From positions 454,177-518,176 of the forward strand of contig DATAJP010000002.1 of NCBI GenBank assembly GCA_036262055.1: 64,000 nt of DNA, written 5' to 3'. The stretch comes from Ignavibacteria bacterium (lineage in GTDB: Bacteria; Bacteroidota; Ignavibacteria; Tepidaquicellales; Tepidaquicellaceae). Shown here piece after piece: positions 34,197 through 43,510 of the stretch. The position numbers and the translations under genes were made by a program. The notes beneath the pieces are model-generated. The model had not been told where the DNA came from and did no database searches. It saw only the letters and a program-made list of their open reading frames with translations. Within the stretch, counting starts at the first letter, position 1, and each line of letters starts with the position of its first letter.

Positions 34197-34673
34197 CTAT
34201 CTTCCATACACTTTTCTGTATGCTATGTTTCCAATTATCGGGTATTTTTTAATTTCTCCTTTGTATGCTTTAATTGCAACGAACACCGAATATATTCCGA
34301 AAAACATAAGTGCTGCAAAAACAATAAACAAAAGCACCCAGAAAATAATTATCATAATGCCTGATAAATCTCTGCCGGCTGAACCTTTCGCTGCATCTAT
34401 TATTCCTAAGCATATTCCAAATAAAAACGAACACGGAAGCACAATTATTAGGTAACTCAACTGAAAAAAGATAGCTTCTAAAGAATTAAATGCAACAAAT
34501 TTACTTTTATCTTTTTGAGTGAAGTATATAATCAAAGATACAAATAGCCCTCCAAAGAAAAACGAAAGGTGGCTAAGCAAAGAAAACAATCTTTCATCAG
34601 AGGTTGTCGCTTGCGGATTTGACTCTATGTATTGTTTAATTTCCATAAACCTGTCTGTAAGCCATATTGCCAA
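34197..34673 (-). CDS. DUF4870-type membrane protein (second of a tandem pair)
   Basis: 158 residues with three to four hydrophobic helices in the DUF4870 pattern: LLSHLSFFFGGLFVSLIIYFTQKDKSKFVAFNSLEAIFFQ, a central pair of helices, and AIKAYKGEIKKYPIIGNIAYRKVYG at the end. Function is unknown; the family is common in Bacteroidota. It overlaps the upstream paralogue by 38 bases, so the two arose by tandem duplication and are translated from one message. N-terminal 25 residues precede the DUF4870 domain and could be partly untranslated. Confidence 0.85.
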   Translation of the reverse strand: MAIWLTDRFMEIKQYIESNPQATTSDERLFSLLSHLSFFFGGLFVSLIIYFTQKDKSKFVAFNSLEAIFFQLSYLIIVLPCSFLFGICLGIIDAAKGSAGRDLSGIMIIIFWVLLFIVFAALMFFGIYSVFVAIKAYKGEIKKYPIIGNIAYRKVYGR

Positions 34674-35070
34674 CTATCGGATATTTTTTAATTATCCCCT
34701 GATATGATTTTATAGAGGCAATGATTGCAAGTATTATAAAATAAATAACGATAGCAAAAATAAAAAGCGCTGCTGCGGCAATTAAAATTATGGCAAGAGG
34801 CGACATATCGTTTCGTGAAGTTGTCGAAGCCATTGCCCCGATACTTACGACTATTGTTATTACAAATGCCGCTACAAAAACAACAACAATATAAAATATG
34901 TGAAAGTAAATTGTCTCAAGCGCGTTGAATGCGACGAATTTACTTTTCCCTTTTTGAATGAAATATATTACAATGGGAATTACCAATCCTCCAAAAAAAA
35001 GCGATAAATGACAAAGCATTGAAAGAAGTTTTTCATCCGAAGTTAAATTTGTTTCCTGTTGTTGTTCCAT
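34636..35070 (-). CDS. DUF4870-type membrane protein (first of a tandem pair)
   Basis: 144 residues. Same family as its overlapping downstream neighbour: MLCHLSLFFGGLVIPIVIYFIQKGKSKFVAFNALETIYFH, then hydrophobic helices and the conserved end SIKSYQGIIKKYPIVGNMAYRQVYG. The start at ATG 35070 gives MEQQQETNLTSDEKLLSML. Likely to sit in the inner membrane; function unknown. The two proteins share about the same length and layout, suggesting heteromeric assembly. Confidence 0.87.
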   Translation of the reverse strand: MEQQQETNLTSDEKLLSMLCHLSLFFGGLVIPIVIYFIQKGKSKFVAFNALETIYFHIFYIVVVFVAAFVITIVVSIGAMASTTSRNDMSPLAIILIAAAALFIFAIVIYFIILAIIASIKSYQGIIKKYPIVGNMAYRQVYGN

Positions 35071-35141
35071 AATTTTTTGTTTATTAAAATTATTTAAAAC
35101 AATATGCTTTTACAAGCAAATTACTAATTAAAATTATTCAG

Positions 35142-35190
35142 GTAGCCGAACCCTTCAGGGTTCGTTTAAACGAAAGCTGAAGCTTTCGGT
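35142..35190. repeat. Family D double-hairpin repeat
   Basis: GTAGCCGAACCCT-TC-AGGGTTCG is followed by CGAAAGCT-GA-AGCTTTCGG. The reciprocal arrangement (hairpin order exchanged) occurs at 42003-42050 between sufD and sufS. Confidence 0.85.
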
Positions 35191-35202
35191 AATTAATTAT
35201 TG

Positions 35203-35595
35203 TTAACTTCCTGTCGGCTTAATCGTGCCGGTCTCAAACATCAGCATCACCGTTTTCTTCGGAGCACGCGGCTTATGCAAAACACCCTTTGTAATTGTAG
35301 TTCCCTGCATCGGGTCAAGCTCTATAGTTTTTTCTTTTCCATATTCTTTCACATCAATAAACAACTTTCCTTCCAGCACAAAAAAGAATTCATCTTCATC
35401 ATCGTGCTTATGCCAGTGAAACTCACCCTCTATTATCCCGATTCTCACGACACTGTCATTCACCTGCGTCAAAGTCTGGTTAAACCACTTCTCTTTATTC
35501 CCCTTTACAACATGCGGAACGTCAACCAGCTCAAGATGATTATACTTCACATCAAGATTTATATTATACTTGCCGTAATCTTTTGTTTCATTCAT
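35203..35595 (-). CDS. Cupin-domain protein
   Basis: 130 residues, a single cupin barrel. Motif 1: EFHWHKHDDEDEFFFVLEGKLFID with the two His and the Glu metal ligands. Motif 2: QGTTITKGVLHKPRAPKKTVML with the last His. Typical of small mononuclear metal cupins whose reaction is unknown. It begins MNETKDYGKYNINLDV at ATG 35595. Divergent from sufB with about 218 bases between, so promoters of both lie in that gap. Confidence 0.92.
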   Translation of the reverse strand: MNETKDYGKYNINLDVKYNHLELVDVPHVVKGNKEKWFNQTLTQVNDSVVRIGIIEGEFHWHKHDDEDEFFFVLEGKLFIDVKEYGKEKTIELDPMQGTTITKGVLHKPRAPKKTVMLMFETGTIKPTGS

Positions 35596-35711
35596 ATCTT
35601 ATTCTGAATTTTTTATTATTTTATTCAATATAATCTTACATAATTCAATTATCAGCCAACTTTGTGCTTCATAAAAGACCTAATTTCCGCCTTTTATTTT
35701 TCGCAAAATAC

Positions 35712-35724
35712 GACTAATTTAGTC
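35712..35724. promoter_or_regulatory. Candidate IscR/Rrf2-type operator upstream of sufB
   Basis: GACTAATTTAGTC is a perfect inverted repeat and exactly fits the central part (GACTRWWWYAGTC) of the E. coli type 1 IscR site. It sits about 90 bases before the sufB start. The flanks fit the wider consensus less well, and no regulator gene is in the window. Confidence 0.55.
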
Positions 35725-35778
35725 TTGTTTCAGGAATTAAATACTGCCTTTCAAAGTTATAATTTATAGAAACTAAAC

Positions 35779-35792
35779 TACTGTATTTACAG
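35779..35792. promoter_or_regulatory. Palindromic 14-mer shared by the sufB and ald upstream regions
   Basis: TACTGTATTTACAG contains the inverted repeat CTGTA-TT-TACAG. The same 14 bases occur at 61707-61720, upstream of the alanine dehydrogenase gene. A shared regulator is possible. Confidence 0.4.
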
Positions 35793-35813
35793 AATTTCTG
35801 AATAATTTTAAAC

Positions 35814-37259
35814 ATGAGCGATCAAAATCAAATTTTAGAAGAACTTACCGGAACCGACTACAAATACGGATTCATCACGGAAGTCGAAGAAGAACGTGCC
35901 CCGAAAGGACTGAACGAGGACATCGTAAAGTTCATTTCACAAAAAAAGAACGAGCCCGAATTTATGCTTGAGTGGCGCCTGAAAGCTTACCGCTACTGGC
36001 TCACTATGACCGAACCAAACTGGCAGAACGTTCACTATCCGCCAATCGATTATCAGGATATATATTACTACGCCGCGCCAAAAGATTTCAAGAAACTGAA
36101 AAGTCTTGATGAGCTTGACCCGGCAATCAAAAAAACTTATGACCGTCTCGGTATTCCTCTCGAAGAGCAGATGATGCTCGCAGGAGTTGCAGTCGATGCC
36201 GTTATGGATAGCGTTTCAGTTGTAACAACATACAAAGAAAAGCTTAAAGAGCTTGGAATAATTTTTTCACCTATCAGCGAAGCAATTCAGGAACACCCTG
36301 AGCTCGTGAAAAAATATCTCGGCTCAGTCGTACCTTATACCGATAACTTTTTTGCATCATTGAACTCGGCGGTTTTCTCCGATGGTTCATTCGTCTACAT
36401 TCCAAAAGGCGTTCGATGCCCTATGGAGCTTTCGACTTACTTCAGAATCAACGCGCAGAATACGGGACAGTTCGAAAGAACTCTTATCATCGCAGATGAA
36501 GGAAGCTACGTAAGCTATCTCGAAGGATGCACCGCGCCTATGCGCGATGAAAACCAGCTGCACGCCGCAGTCGTTGAATTGATTGCGCATGACAATGCAG
36601 AGATAAAATACTCGACCGTTCAGAACTGGTATCCCGGCGACAAAAACGGCAAAGGCGGTATCTATAACTTCGTTACCAAACGCGGAATCTGCGCGGGCAA
36701 CAATTCAAAAATTTCATGGACGCAGGTTGAAACAGGTTCTTCGATTACATGGAAATACCCGAGCGTGATTTTAAAAGGCGATAACTCAATCGGTGAGTTT
36801 TATTCCGTTGCAGTTACAAACAACAAACAGCAGGCAGATACAGGAACGAAAATGCAGCACATCGGCAAGAACACAAAAAGCCGTATCGTATCAAAAGGTA
36901 TCTCCGCAGGAGAAAGCAACAACAGTTACCGCGGACTTGTCTCTGTTGCAAAACGCGCAGACAACGCAAGAAATTTTTCGCAGTGCGATTCACTTTTAAT
37001 GACTGACAGATGCGGAGCGCATACGTTCCCGTATTTTGAAATTGATAATCCGAGCGCAATAGTTGAGCACGAAGCAACAACTTCAAAAATCGGTGAAGAC
37101 ATTATGTTCTATTGCCAGCAAAGAGGAATCTCCGAAGAAGATGCGGTTGCGTTAATCGTCAACGGATATGCAAAAGAAGTTTTAAACCAGCTCCCGATGG
37201 AATTTGCAGTAGAAGCCCAAAAGCTCCTCGCAATTTCATTAGAAGGAAGTGTTGGGTAA
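35814..37259 (+). CDS. sufB: Fe-S cluster assembly protein SufB
   Basis: 481 residues. Scaffold subunit of the SufBC2D complex that builds Fe-S clusters in the cytoplasm. Landmarks: [16 protein letters not shown] near residue 48, [43 protein letters not shown], the beta-helix part ([19 protein letters not shown]) and the cysteine-bearing C-terminal block [20 protein letters not shown] with ARNFSQCDS. It is the first gene of the suf operon. Unusually, two T9SS genes separate it from sufC. Confidence 0.97.
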   Translation: MSDQNQILEELTGTDYKYGFITEVEEERAPKGLNEDIVKFISQKKNEPEFMLEWRLKAYRYWLTMTEPNWQNVHYPPIDYQDIYYYAAPKDFKKLKSLDELDPAIKKTYDRLGIPLEEQMMLAGVAVDAVMDSVSVVTTYKEKLKELGIIFSPISEAIQEHPELVKKYLGSVVPYTDNFFASLNSAVFSDGSFVYIPKGVRCPMELSTYFRINAQNTGQFERTLIIADEGSYVSYLEGCTAPMRDENQLHAAVVELIAHDNAEIKYSTVQNWYPGDKNGKGGIYNFVTKRGICAGNNSKISWTQVETGSSITWKYPSVILKGDNSIGEFYSVAVTNNKQQADTGTKMQHIGKNTKSRIVSKGISAGESNNSYRGLVSVAKRADNARNFSQCDSLLMTDRCGAHTFPYFEIDNPSAIVEHEATTSKIGEDIMFYCQQRGISEEDAVALIVNGYAKEVLNQLPMEFAVEAQKLLAISLEGSVG

Positions 37260-37278
37260 AAAAATTAATTTTTGCACT

Positions 37279-38538
37279 ATGAGAAAAATAATATACACGG
37301 TATTATTGTTAATGATGTTTAATACATCATATTCTCAACCTTGGCAAGTAATAAATTCAAGTTTCGGTGTAAGTGAAATAATGTTTACAAGCATTAATAC
37401 AGGATATATATCTAGTGGTAGCAAATTAAAAAAGACTACAAATTTGGGCATTAATTGGTCAACCATTCTTGATTGTGGAAGTCAAGGTATTGAGAGAATT
37501 AAATTTTTTGATGACAACTTGGGGTTTGTTTTTAATAGAACAAAAGTTTTTAAAACAAATAATGGCGGACAGAATTGGTTTGAATATAATTTGCCCGATA
37601 GTATGTATAATCATTATATGCTGGATTCAAGTACGGGATTTGGTTCTTATTTAGGTCGAATTAATTCTAACTATGGCAAAATATATAAAACAACTAATGG
37701 AGGACAAAATTGGATAGAGCTTGGCTCAGATTTAAACTTGCATTTAGTTACTGATTTATTATTTTTTGACTCATCTGAGGGCATTGCATTAGGTGAAAAA
37801 TATCTTCCACTTACACGCCATATTTATAAAACAACTAATGGTGGTCTAAATTGGCAAGCAATTCAATTTTCCACTAATGCAAAAAAAATGTATTTAGATA
37901 ATGATATTTTATATTTACTGGATGTAAATCGATTATGTAAATCCAGTAATCAGGGAGAAACATGGAAAACCATTTTTGTTTCAGATTCTATTCCTGTTAT
38001 AAATTCAATTGACATTATAAACAATCATATTTTTCTATGTGGCTATCACTACTATCTTGTCAGTCCTCCATATTATGGCATTAAATATAAAATTTATATT
38101 TCCTCTGATGGTGGCAATATTTGGAATTTATCTTATAATACAGGCGCTAGTAATGCAATAAATTCTATTAATTTCATAAATGAACTAACAGGATTTGCCG
38201 GTGGATCATACCTGTTAAAAACCACCACAGGCGGAACAACTTTTATATCAACAATAAATACTGCTGTTCCTGATAAACATACTTTATCACAGAACTATCC
38301 CAATCCGTTCAATCCTACAACAAGAATAAAGTTTGATGTTGCTTCGAACAGTAAAATAAAATTAGTTGTTTATAATACTCTGGGAAAAGAGATGACGGTT
38401 TTGGTCAATGAAAACATGAATGCAGGAAGTTATGAAACAGAATGGAATGCGGAAAGCTTTTCAAGCGGAATATATTATTACAGTTTGTTCATAAACAATA
38501 ATTTAATCGATACAAAGAAAACAGTTTTAATAAAATAA
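37279..38538 (+). CDS. Secreted YCF48-type beta-propeller protein with T9SS sorting domain (first of a pair)
   Basis: 419 residues from ATG 37279 (MRKIIYTVLLLMMFNTSYS, signal peptide); a TTG ten codons earlier would overlap sufB. It holds six to seven copies of the YCF48/Hcf136-like blade with the signature (K)TTNGGxNW, for example IYKTTNGGQNWIELGS and VFKTNNGGQNWFEY. The sorting domain (QNYPNPFNPTTRIKFDVA ... SGIYYYSLFINNNL) forms the end. It lies between sufB and sufC in the same direction, is AT-rich beside them and looks inserted. The protein should be on the cell surface. Confidence 0.88.
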   Translation: MRKIIYTVLLLMMFNTSYSQPWQVINSSFGVSEIMFTSINTGYISSGSKLKKTTNLGINWSTILDCGSQGIERIKFFDDNLGFVFNRTKVFKTNNGGQNWFEYNLPDSMYNHYMLDSSTGFGSYLGRINSNYGKIYKTTNGGQNWIELGSDLNLHLVTDLLFFDSSEGIALGEKYLPLTRHIYKTTNGGLNWQAIQFSTNAKKMYLDNDILYLLDVNRLCKSSNQGETWKTIFVSDSIPVINSIDIINNHIFLCGYHYYLVSPPYYGIKYKIYISSDGGNIWNLSYNTGASNAINSINFINELTGFAGGSYLLKTTTGGTTFISTINTAVPDKHTLSQNYPNPFNPTTRIKFDVASNSKIKLVVYNTLGKEMTVLVNENMNAGSYETEWNAESFSSGIYYYSLFINNNLIDTKKTVLIK

Positions 38539-38582
38539 ATCTTTATATTGTTTAGTTCTTATTGAAAAGATTTCTTACTAAT

Positions 38583-38590
38583 GGGAGGAG
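38583..38590 (+). promoter_or_regulatory. Strong Shine-Dalgarno site that fixes the start of the second propeller gene
   Basis: GGGAGGAG lies 8 bases before ATG 38599. An earlier in-frame ATG (38581) falls upstream of it, so the downstream ATG is the likely start. Confidence 0.7.
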
Positions 38591-38598
38591 AATCTTTT

Positions 38599-39873
38599 AT
38601 GAACTTGCAAAAATATATTTTAATAGTTTTTATTTTTATTAGTTCTTTGACATACTGTAATGATATATATGCACAAAACTGGTTTGAAGTGAATTGTGGA
38701 GCAACCGGAAGAATCAGAGAAATAATTTTTGTTAATAGTAGCACAGGTTATCTTCTTGACGAAAATTATCCTGCATATAGCGTGCTTAGAACAACTAACA
38801 AAGGCATTAACTGGACTTTGAATTATAGCGGGACATATTTCAATGATATGGAATTTATTAATCAAACTACTGGATTTATTTATGTGGCTAATAAAACAAT
38901 CAAGACTACAAATGGAGGCGTAAACTGGTTAGAGTATAACGCAATGTTTTCCGCAAATACTTATAATATGCTTGACTCGTTTATTGGATATGGGGTGGGT
39001 TATACCAGTATTTTGTTAAAAACTTTCGATGGCGGGCAAAATTGGGTTTCGTTAAGTAATAATATTAATTTATATCCTGTCTATGGCGTTAAATTTTTTA
39101 ATCAAAATACCGGAATAATAACAGGAGAATACATAGTTAAGCCCCAAACTTACGGAAGAATTTTGAGAACTACTAACGGTGGTTATAATTGGTATATGGC
39201 ACACAACAATACAACGATACATCCTTGCTTTATAAAGTTCGTAAATAATGATACCGGTTTTGCGGCAGCAAATAGAAATATAATGATAACATATGATAAA
39301 GGGCAAAATTGGTTAACCATTCAGGTTACTTCCACTTTTATTTCATCCCTTGATATAGATTTTATAAACGCAACAACAGGATTTATTGTTGGATTTGTGG
39401 ACAACACCGGCGGATTAGGTTATATTTATAAAACAACAACCGGCGGATTGAACTGGAATGAAAGTTTTTCCAATGTAGCCAAGTTTCAATCGGTTTGTTT
39501 TGCGGATAGCTTGACAATTTTTGCAGGTGCAAGAAGCGGAGGAAAATTATTTAAAACGACTAACGGCGGGTTAACACCCATAATAAATTTAAATAATAGT
39601 GTTCCTGATAAACACACTTTATCACAAAATTATCCGAACCCGTTCAATCCGATTACAAAAATAAAGTTTGATGTTGCATTGAGCAGTAAAATAAAGATAG
39701 TCGTATATAACAGCTTAGGAAAAGAGATGGCGATTTTAGTGAACGAAAATATGAACGTCGGAAGTTATGAAACGGAATGGAACGCGGAAAGTTTTTCAAG
39801 CGGAATATATTATTACAGTTTGTTCATAAACAACAATTTAATAGATACAAAAAAGACAGTTTTAATAAAATAA
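38599..39873 (+). CDS. Secreted YCF48-type beta-propeller protein with T9SS sorting domain (second of a pair)
   Basis: 424 residues from ATG 38599, chosen because a GGGAGGAG ribosome site precedes it. Signal peptide, then YCF48-like blades (KTTNGGVNWLEYNA, LRTTNGGYNWYMAH, YKTTTGGLNWNES) and the sorting domain QNYPNPFNPITKIKFDVA. It is a tandem paralogue of the gene at 37279, with the last about 110 bases almost identical in DNA, hinting at recent duplication or gene conversion. It ends 18 bases before sufC. Confidence 0.88.
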   Translation: MNLQKYILIVFIFISSLTYCNDIYAQNWFEVNCGATGRIREIIFVNSSTGYLLDENYPAYSVLRTTNKGINWTLNYSGTYFNDMEFINQTTGFIYVANKTIKTTNGGVNWLEYNAMFSANTYNMLDSFIGYGVGYTSILLKTFDGGQNWVSLSNNINLYPVYGVKFFNQNTGIITGEYIVKPQTYGRILRTTNGGYNWYMAHNNTTIHPCFIKFVNNDTGFAAANRNIMITYDKGQNWLTIQVTSTFISSLDIDFINATTGFIVGFVDNTGGLGYIYKTTTGGLNWNESFSNVAKFQSVCFADSLTIFAGARSGGKLFKTTNGGLTPIINLNNSVPDKHTLSQNYPNPFNPITKIKFDVALSSKIKIVVYNSLGKEMAILVNENMNVGSYETEWNAESFSSGIYYYSLFINNNLIDTKKTVLIK

Positions 39874-39891
39874 GTTTATACTTAATACAAA

Positions 39892-40650
39892 ATGATAACA
39901 ATAAAAAATCTTAAAGCTAAAGTTGAAGATAAAGAGATTCTTAAAGGAATTAATCTTCAGATAAACGCAGGCGAAGTGCACGCAATCATGGGACCAAACG
40001 GTTCAGGAAAAAGCACGCTTGCTTCCGTTCTTGCAGGACGCGAGGGATACGAAGTAACCGGCGGAGAAGTAATCTTCGAAGGAAAAAACCTACTCGAGCT
40101 CGAACCCGAAGAACGCGCGCGCGAAGGTGTGTTCCTTGCATTCCAGTATCCCGTTGAAATTCCTGGAGTCTCGACGACCAACTTCATGAAAGTTGCCGTT
40201 AACGAAATCAGAAAATCAAAAGGCGAAGAGCCGTATTCTGCTTCAGAGTTTTTAAAGCTCTTGAAGCAAAAAGCTTCGCTTGTCGGACTTGACCCGCAGT
40301 TCTTAAGCAGATACGTCAACGATGGATTTTCAGGCGGTGAGAAAAAGCGAAACGAAATTTTCCAGCTTGCAATGCTCGACCCTAAGTTTTCTATTCTCGA
40401 TGAAACAGATTCAGGTCTTGATATCGACGCTCTCAAAACCGTTGCCGAAGGCGTGAACAAATTAAGAAGCGACAAGAATGCTTTTCTTGTAATCACTCAC
40501 TATCAAAGATTATTAAACTTCATCGTTCCTGATTTTGTGCACGTTATGTATGACGGCAGAATCGTAAAGTCAGGCGGTAAAGAGCTTGCGCTTCACCTCG
40601 AAGAACAGGGCTACGACTGGGTTAAAGAAGAAGAAAAAGTTAACGCATAA
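39892..40650 (+). CDS. sufC: Fe-S cluster assembly ATPase SufC
   Basis: 252 residues. ABC-type ATPase that drives the SufBC2D scaffold. Walker [10 protein letters not shown] (residues about 35-43), [24 protein letters not shown], the SufC-specific [10 protein letters not shown], signature [11 protein letters not shown], Walker [19 protein letters not shown], and the H-loop [10 protein letters not shown]. Length is as expected. Coupled to sufD by a 6-base gap. Confidence 0.97.
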   Translation: MITIKNLKAKVEDKEILKGINLQINAGEVHAIMGPNGSGKSTLASVLAGREGYEVTGGEVIFEGKNLLELEPEERAREGVFLAFQYPVEIPGVSTTNFMKVAVNEIRKSKGEEPYSASEFLKLLKQKASLVGLDPQFLSRYVNDGFSGGEKKRNEIFQLAMLDPKFSILDETDSGLDIDALKTVAEGVNKLRSDKNAFLVITHYQRLLNFIVPDFVHVMYDGRIVKSGGKELALHLEEQGYDWVKEEEKVNA

Positions 40651-40656
40651 GCACAG

Positions 40657-41982
40657 ATGGAAAATCAGGATTTAAAATATAAACTCATATCGGATTTCAA
40701 GCTAATGGAAAGCTCGCTCAACGGCGAGTCGAAGAGTCCGCTTCACCAAATAAGGCAGGATGCAATTTCCGTATTCGAGGAGTTCGGTTTCCCCGGAAAA
40801 AAATCCGAAGAGTGGAAATATACCAACCTCAACCCGATTCTTAAAAATAAATTCAGGCAATACCTCATTCATGAGAAAATTAATCTTTCTTATGAAGAAG
40901 TTGCAAAATTTATTTTCCCGGGATTTGAAGGCAACATAATCGTTTTAATAAACGGACATTATTCTTCCAAGTTTTCAAAAATTGAAACCAATCAGGAAGG
41001 CGTTTTCATCGGGAGCTTTGCAGATGCAAGAAAAACTCACAACGAGCTTATCTTAAAATATTTTGCAAAGTATGCCGATTATTACCGCAACAGCTTAACC
41101 GCTCTCAATACCGCTTTCGCAAATGACGGCGTGTTCATTTATGTTCCCGAGAACGTCACCGTTAACGAGCATGTTTTGATTCTTAACATCGCCGATGCGC
41201 GTGAAGAAAGCTTGATTGCACAGCCGAGAAATTTAATCGTTCTCGAAGACGGCGCAAGCATTAACGTAATCGAAGAGTATAACACAATCGGAAGCAATCC
41301 GTTTTTCACAAACTCAGTTTTGGAAATCGTCTTGAAGTCGAACGCTTCAATAGAGCATTACAAAATTCAGAACGATGGCGACGAAGCATTCCACATCGGG
41401 CTTACACAGGTTCAGCAGGATACCCGCAGCAAATATAACAGCACAGTTGTTACATGGGGCGGTTCTTTAATAAGGAATACCCTTAACTCTGTTCTTGCAG
41501 GTGAATACTGCGAGTGCCACTTCAATGGTCTTTATACTTTGCAGGGAAAACAGTTTGCAGATAACCATACTCTTGCCGACCACGCAGTTCCGAATTGTTA
41601 CAGCAACGAGCTTTATAAAGGATTGATGGATGATAAATCCGTTGCAGTATTCAACGGAAAAATTATGGTTCGCAAAGATGCACAAAAAACAAACGCATAT
41701 CAGTCGAATAAAAATATTTTACTTTCCGACTCTGCACAGATAAACGCAAAGCCACAGCTTGAAATTTATGCAGACGATGTAAAATGTTCGCACGGGGCAA
41801 CAACAGGACAGCTCGATGAAATTGCAATGTTCTATATGCGCTCACGCGGAATTTCAAAAGCCGAAGCAAAAATTTTATTGATGCACGCATTTGCAACCGA
41901 TGTAATCGATACCGTTCAGGATGATTCACTTAGAGAATATCTTCACAAAAATCTGATGAGAAAGCTCAGAAAAGAGATTTAA
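40657..41982 (+). CDS. sufD: Fe-S cluster assembly protein SufD
   Basis: 441 residues. Partner of SufB in the scaffold. N-terminal helical part with FPGKKSEEWKYTNLNPI, then a right-handed beta-helix core (LIVLEDGASINVIEEYN, ASIEHYKIQNDGDEAFHI), and C-terminal HGATTGQLDEIAMFYMRSRGISKAEAKILLMHAFA, with the histidine used for cluster binding between SufB and SufD. Next gene sufS follows after a family D repeat. Confidence 0.96.
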   Translation: MENQDLKYKLISDFKLMESSLNGESKSPLHQIRQDAISVFEEFGFPGKKSEEWKYTNLNPILKNKFRQYLIHEKINLSYEEVAKFIFPGFEGNIIVLINGHYSSKFSKIETNQEGVFIGSFADARKTHNELILKYFAKYADYYRNSLTALNTAFANDGVFIYVPENVTVNEHVLILNIADAREESLIAQPRNLIVLEDGASINVIEEYNTIGSNPFFTNSVLEIVLKSNASIEHYKIQNDGDEAFHIGLTQVQQDTRSKYNSTVVTWGGSLIRNTLNSVLAGEYCECHFNGLYTLQGKQFADNHTLADHAVPNCYSNELYKGLMDDKSVAVFNGKIMVRKDAQKTNAYQSNKNILLSDSAQINAKPQLEIYADDVKCSHGATTGQLDEIAMFYMRSRGISKAEAKILLMHAFATDVIDTVQDDSLREYLHKNLMRKLRKEI

Positions 41983-42002
41983 GTATAAATTGAGTTAAAA
42001 AT

Positions 42003-42050
42003 GTAGCCGAAAGCTTTAGCTTTCGTACGAACCTTAAAAGGTTCGACTAC
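42003..42050. repeat. Family D double-hairpin repeat between sufD and sufS
   Basis: GTAGCCGAAAGCT-TT-AGCTTTCG then CGAACCTT-AA-AAGGTTCGACTAC: two hairpins enclosed by GTAG/CTAC. Related to the copy at 35142-35190. Confidence 0.85.
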
Positions 42051-42059
42051 AATACCAAT

Positions 42060-43307
42060 ATGATTGATGTTAAAGAAAAAATATTATCACCATACAACGT
42101 AATGAAAGTAAGAGAGGATTTCCCGATCCTCTCTCAAAAAGTTAATAACCATCCGCTCGTTTACTTCGACAACGCTGCCACAACTCAAAAGCCAAAACAA
42201 GTAATAAATAAATTAACCGAGTACTACACCGAAATGAACAGCAACGTTCATCGCGGTGTGCATTGCCTCAGCGAGAAGGCAACACGCGCATTCGAAGAAA
42301 CACGCGAGAAGGCGCGCGCATTTTTAAACGCAGAAAATACTCGTCAGGTCATCTTCACAAAAGGAACAACCGACGGAATAAACCTCGTTGCCGCATCTTA
42401 CGGCGGAATGGTTCTGAAGCCCGGAGATGAAGTTATGATTTCGACTCTCGAGCATCACTCAAACATCGTTCCGTGGCAGATGATTTGCGAAAAAACCGGA
42501 GCGGTCTTAAAAATCATTCCCATTTCCGACAGCGGAGAAATCATGCTCGATGAATACGAATCGATGTTCACGGACAAAACAAAAATTGTTTCCGTTGCTC
42601 ATATATCAAACTCACTCGGCACGATTAACCCCATAAAAGAAATGATTGCAACGGCGCACAAGTACGGTGCAATCGTAGTAATCGACGGCGCGCAGGCAGG
42701 ACCGCATCTTACAATCGACGTTCAGGATTTAGACGCTGACTTTTATGCAGTGTCCTCGCATAAATTTTACGGACCAACAGGCGCAGGAATTTTGTACGGC
42801 AAAGAAGACTTGCTTGAAGCAATGCCTCCTTATCAGGGCGGCGGTGAAATGATTAAGTCCGTTTCATTCGCAAAAACAGTTTATAACGATTTGCCGTTCA
42901 AGTTTGAAGCAGGCACTCCCAACATCGCAGACACAATCGCAATGGGAACAACAATCGATTATTTATTTGACATAAGAAAAAGCAATATCAAAGAATACGA
43001 AGACGAACTGCTCGAATATGGCACAAATAAGTTAAATGAAATCGGTGACATAAGGATAATCGGCACGGCAAAAAATAAAGCAAGCATAATTTCATTTTTG
43101 ATAAAAGATTTTCATCCTTATGACTGCGGCTCGCTTCTCGACCAGATGGGCATTGCCGTCCGCACGGGAATGCACTGCACAGAACCGCTTATGCAGCGTT
43201 TTGGCATTCCGGGAACTATACGCGCTTCGTTCGGATTGTATAATACAAAAGAAGAAATAGATAAAATGATTGAGGGGATATACAAAGTAAAAAAAATGCT
43301 TTCATAA
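42060..43307 (+). CDS. sufS: Cysteine desulfurase SufS
   Basis: 415 residues. Pyridoxal-phosphate enzyme (fold type I) that takes sulfur from cysteine for Fe-S clusters. Landmarks: YFDNAATTQKPKQVI, NVHRGVHCLSEKAT, ISTLEHHSNIVPWQM, IDGAQAGPH, PLP-lysine in AVSSHKFYGPTGAGILYG and the active-site cysteine in VRTGMHCTEPLMQRF. Residues for SufE-dependent group II desulfurases are present. The start at ATG 42060 has about 20 residues before VREDFPIL, as usual. Confidence 0.97.
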   Translation: MIDVKEKILSPYNVMKVREDFPILSQKVNNHPLVYFDNAATTQKPKQVINKLTEYYTEMNSNVHRGVHCLSEKATRAFEETREKARAFLNAENTRQVIFTKGTTDGINLVAASYGGMVLKPGDEVMISTLEHHSNIVPWQMICEKTGAVLKIIPISDSGEIMLDEYESMFTDKTKIVSVAHISNSLGTINPIKEMIATAHKYGAIVVIDGAQAGPHLTIDVQDLDADFYAVSSHKFYGPTGAGILYGKEDLLEAMPPYQGGGEMIKSVSFAKTVYNDLPFKFEAGTPNIADTIAMGTTIDYLFDIRKSNIKEYEDELLEYGTNKLNEIGDIRIIGTAKNKASIISFLIKDFHPYDCGSLLDQMGIAVRTGMHCTEPLMQRFGIPGTIRASFGLYNTKEEIDKMIEGIYKVKKMLS

Positions 43308-43329
43308 CTTAACATAAAAAAATTGTGAA

Positions 43330-43500
43330 CACAAAGCCACAAAAGCACGAAACAAAGAATTACAATAAATTTAAAAATTTTGTGTTTTTGTGTTTGGTTT
43401 AAAAATCAGTGATACAGTATATAATTATTTTTTAACACAAAAATATCAAACCACGAAAATTAATTTTTGTTTTGTGTTTTAGTGATTTTGTGTTTAGTTT
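43330..43500. repeat. Family E AT-rich inverted repeats between sufS and sufE
   Basis: Two units with the same theme (CACAAA...GTGTTTTTGTG and ACACAAAAA...TTTTGTGTTTAG) sit next to each other. Related to the inverted repeat at 4238-4292. The sufE start follows directly. Low-complexity content makes the boundaries uncertain. Confidence 0.55.
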
Positions 43501-43510
43501 TAAAAAGTTT

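Noticed and set aside
35779-35792. LexA (SOS) box
   Set aside because: TACTGTATTTACAG looks like one half of the E. coli box, but the CTGT-ACAG spacing is too short.
43472-43510. Extra 13 codons before sufE
   Set aside because: They are read from low-complexity family E repeat DNA; SufE starts normally at 43511.
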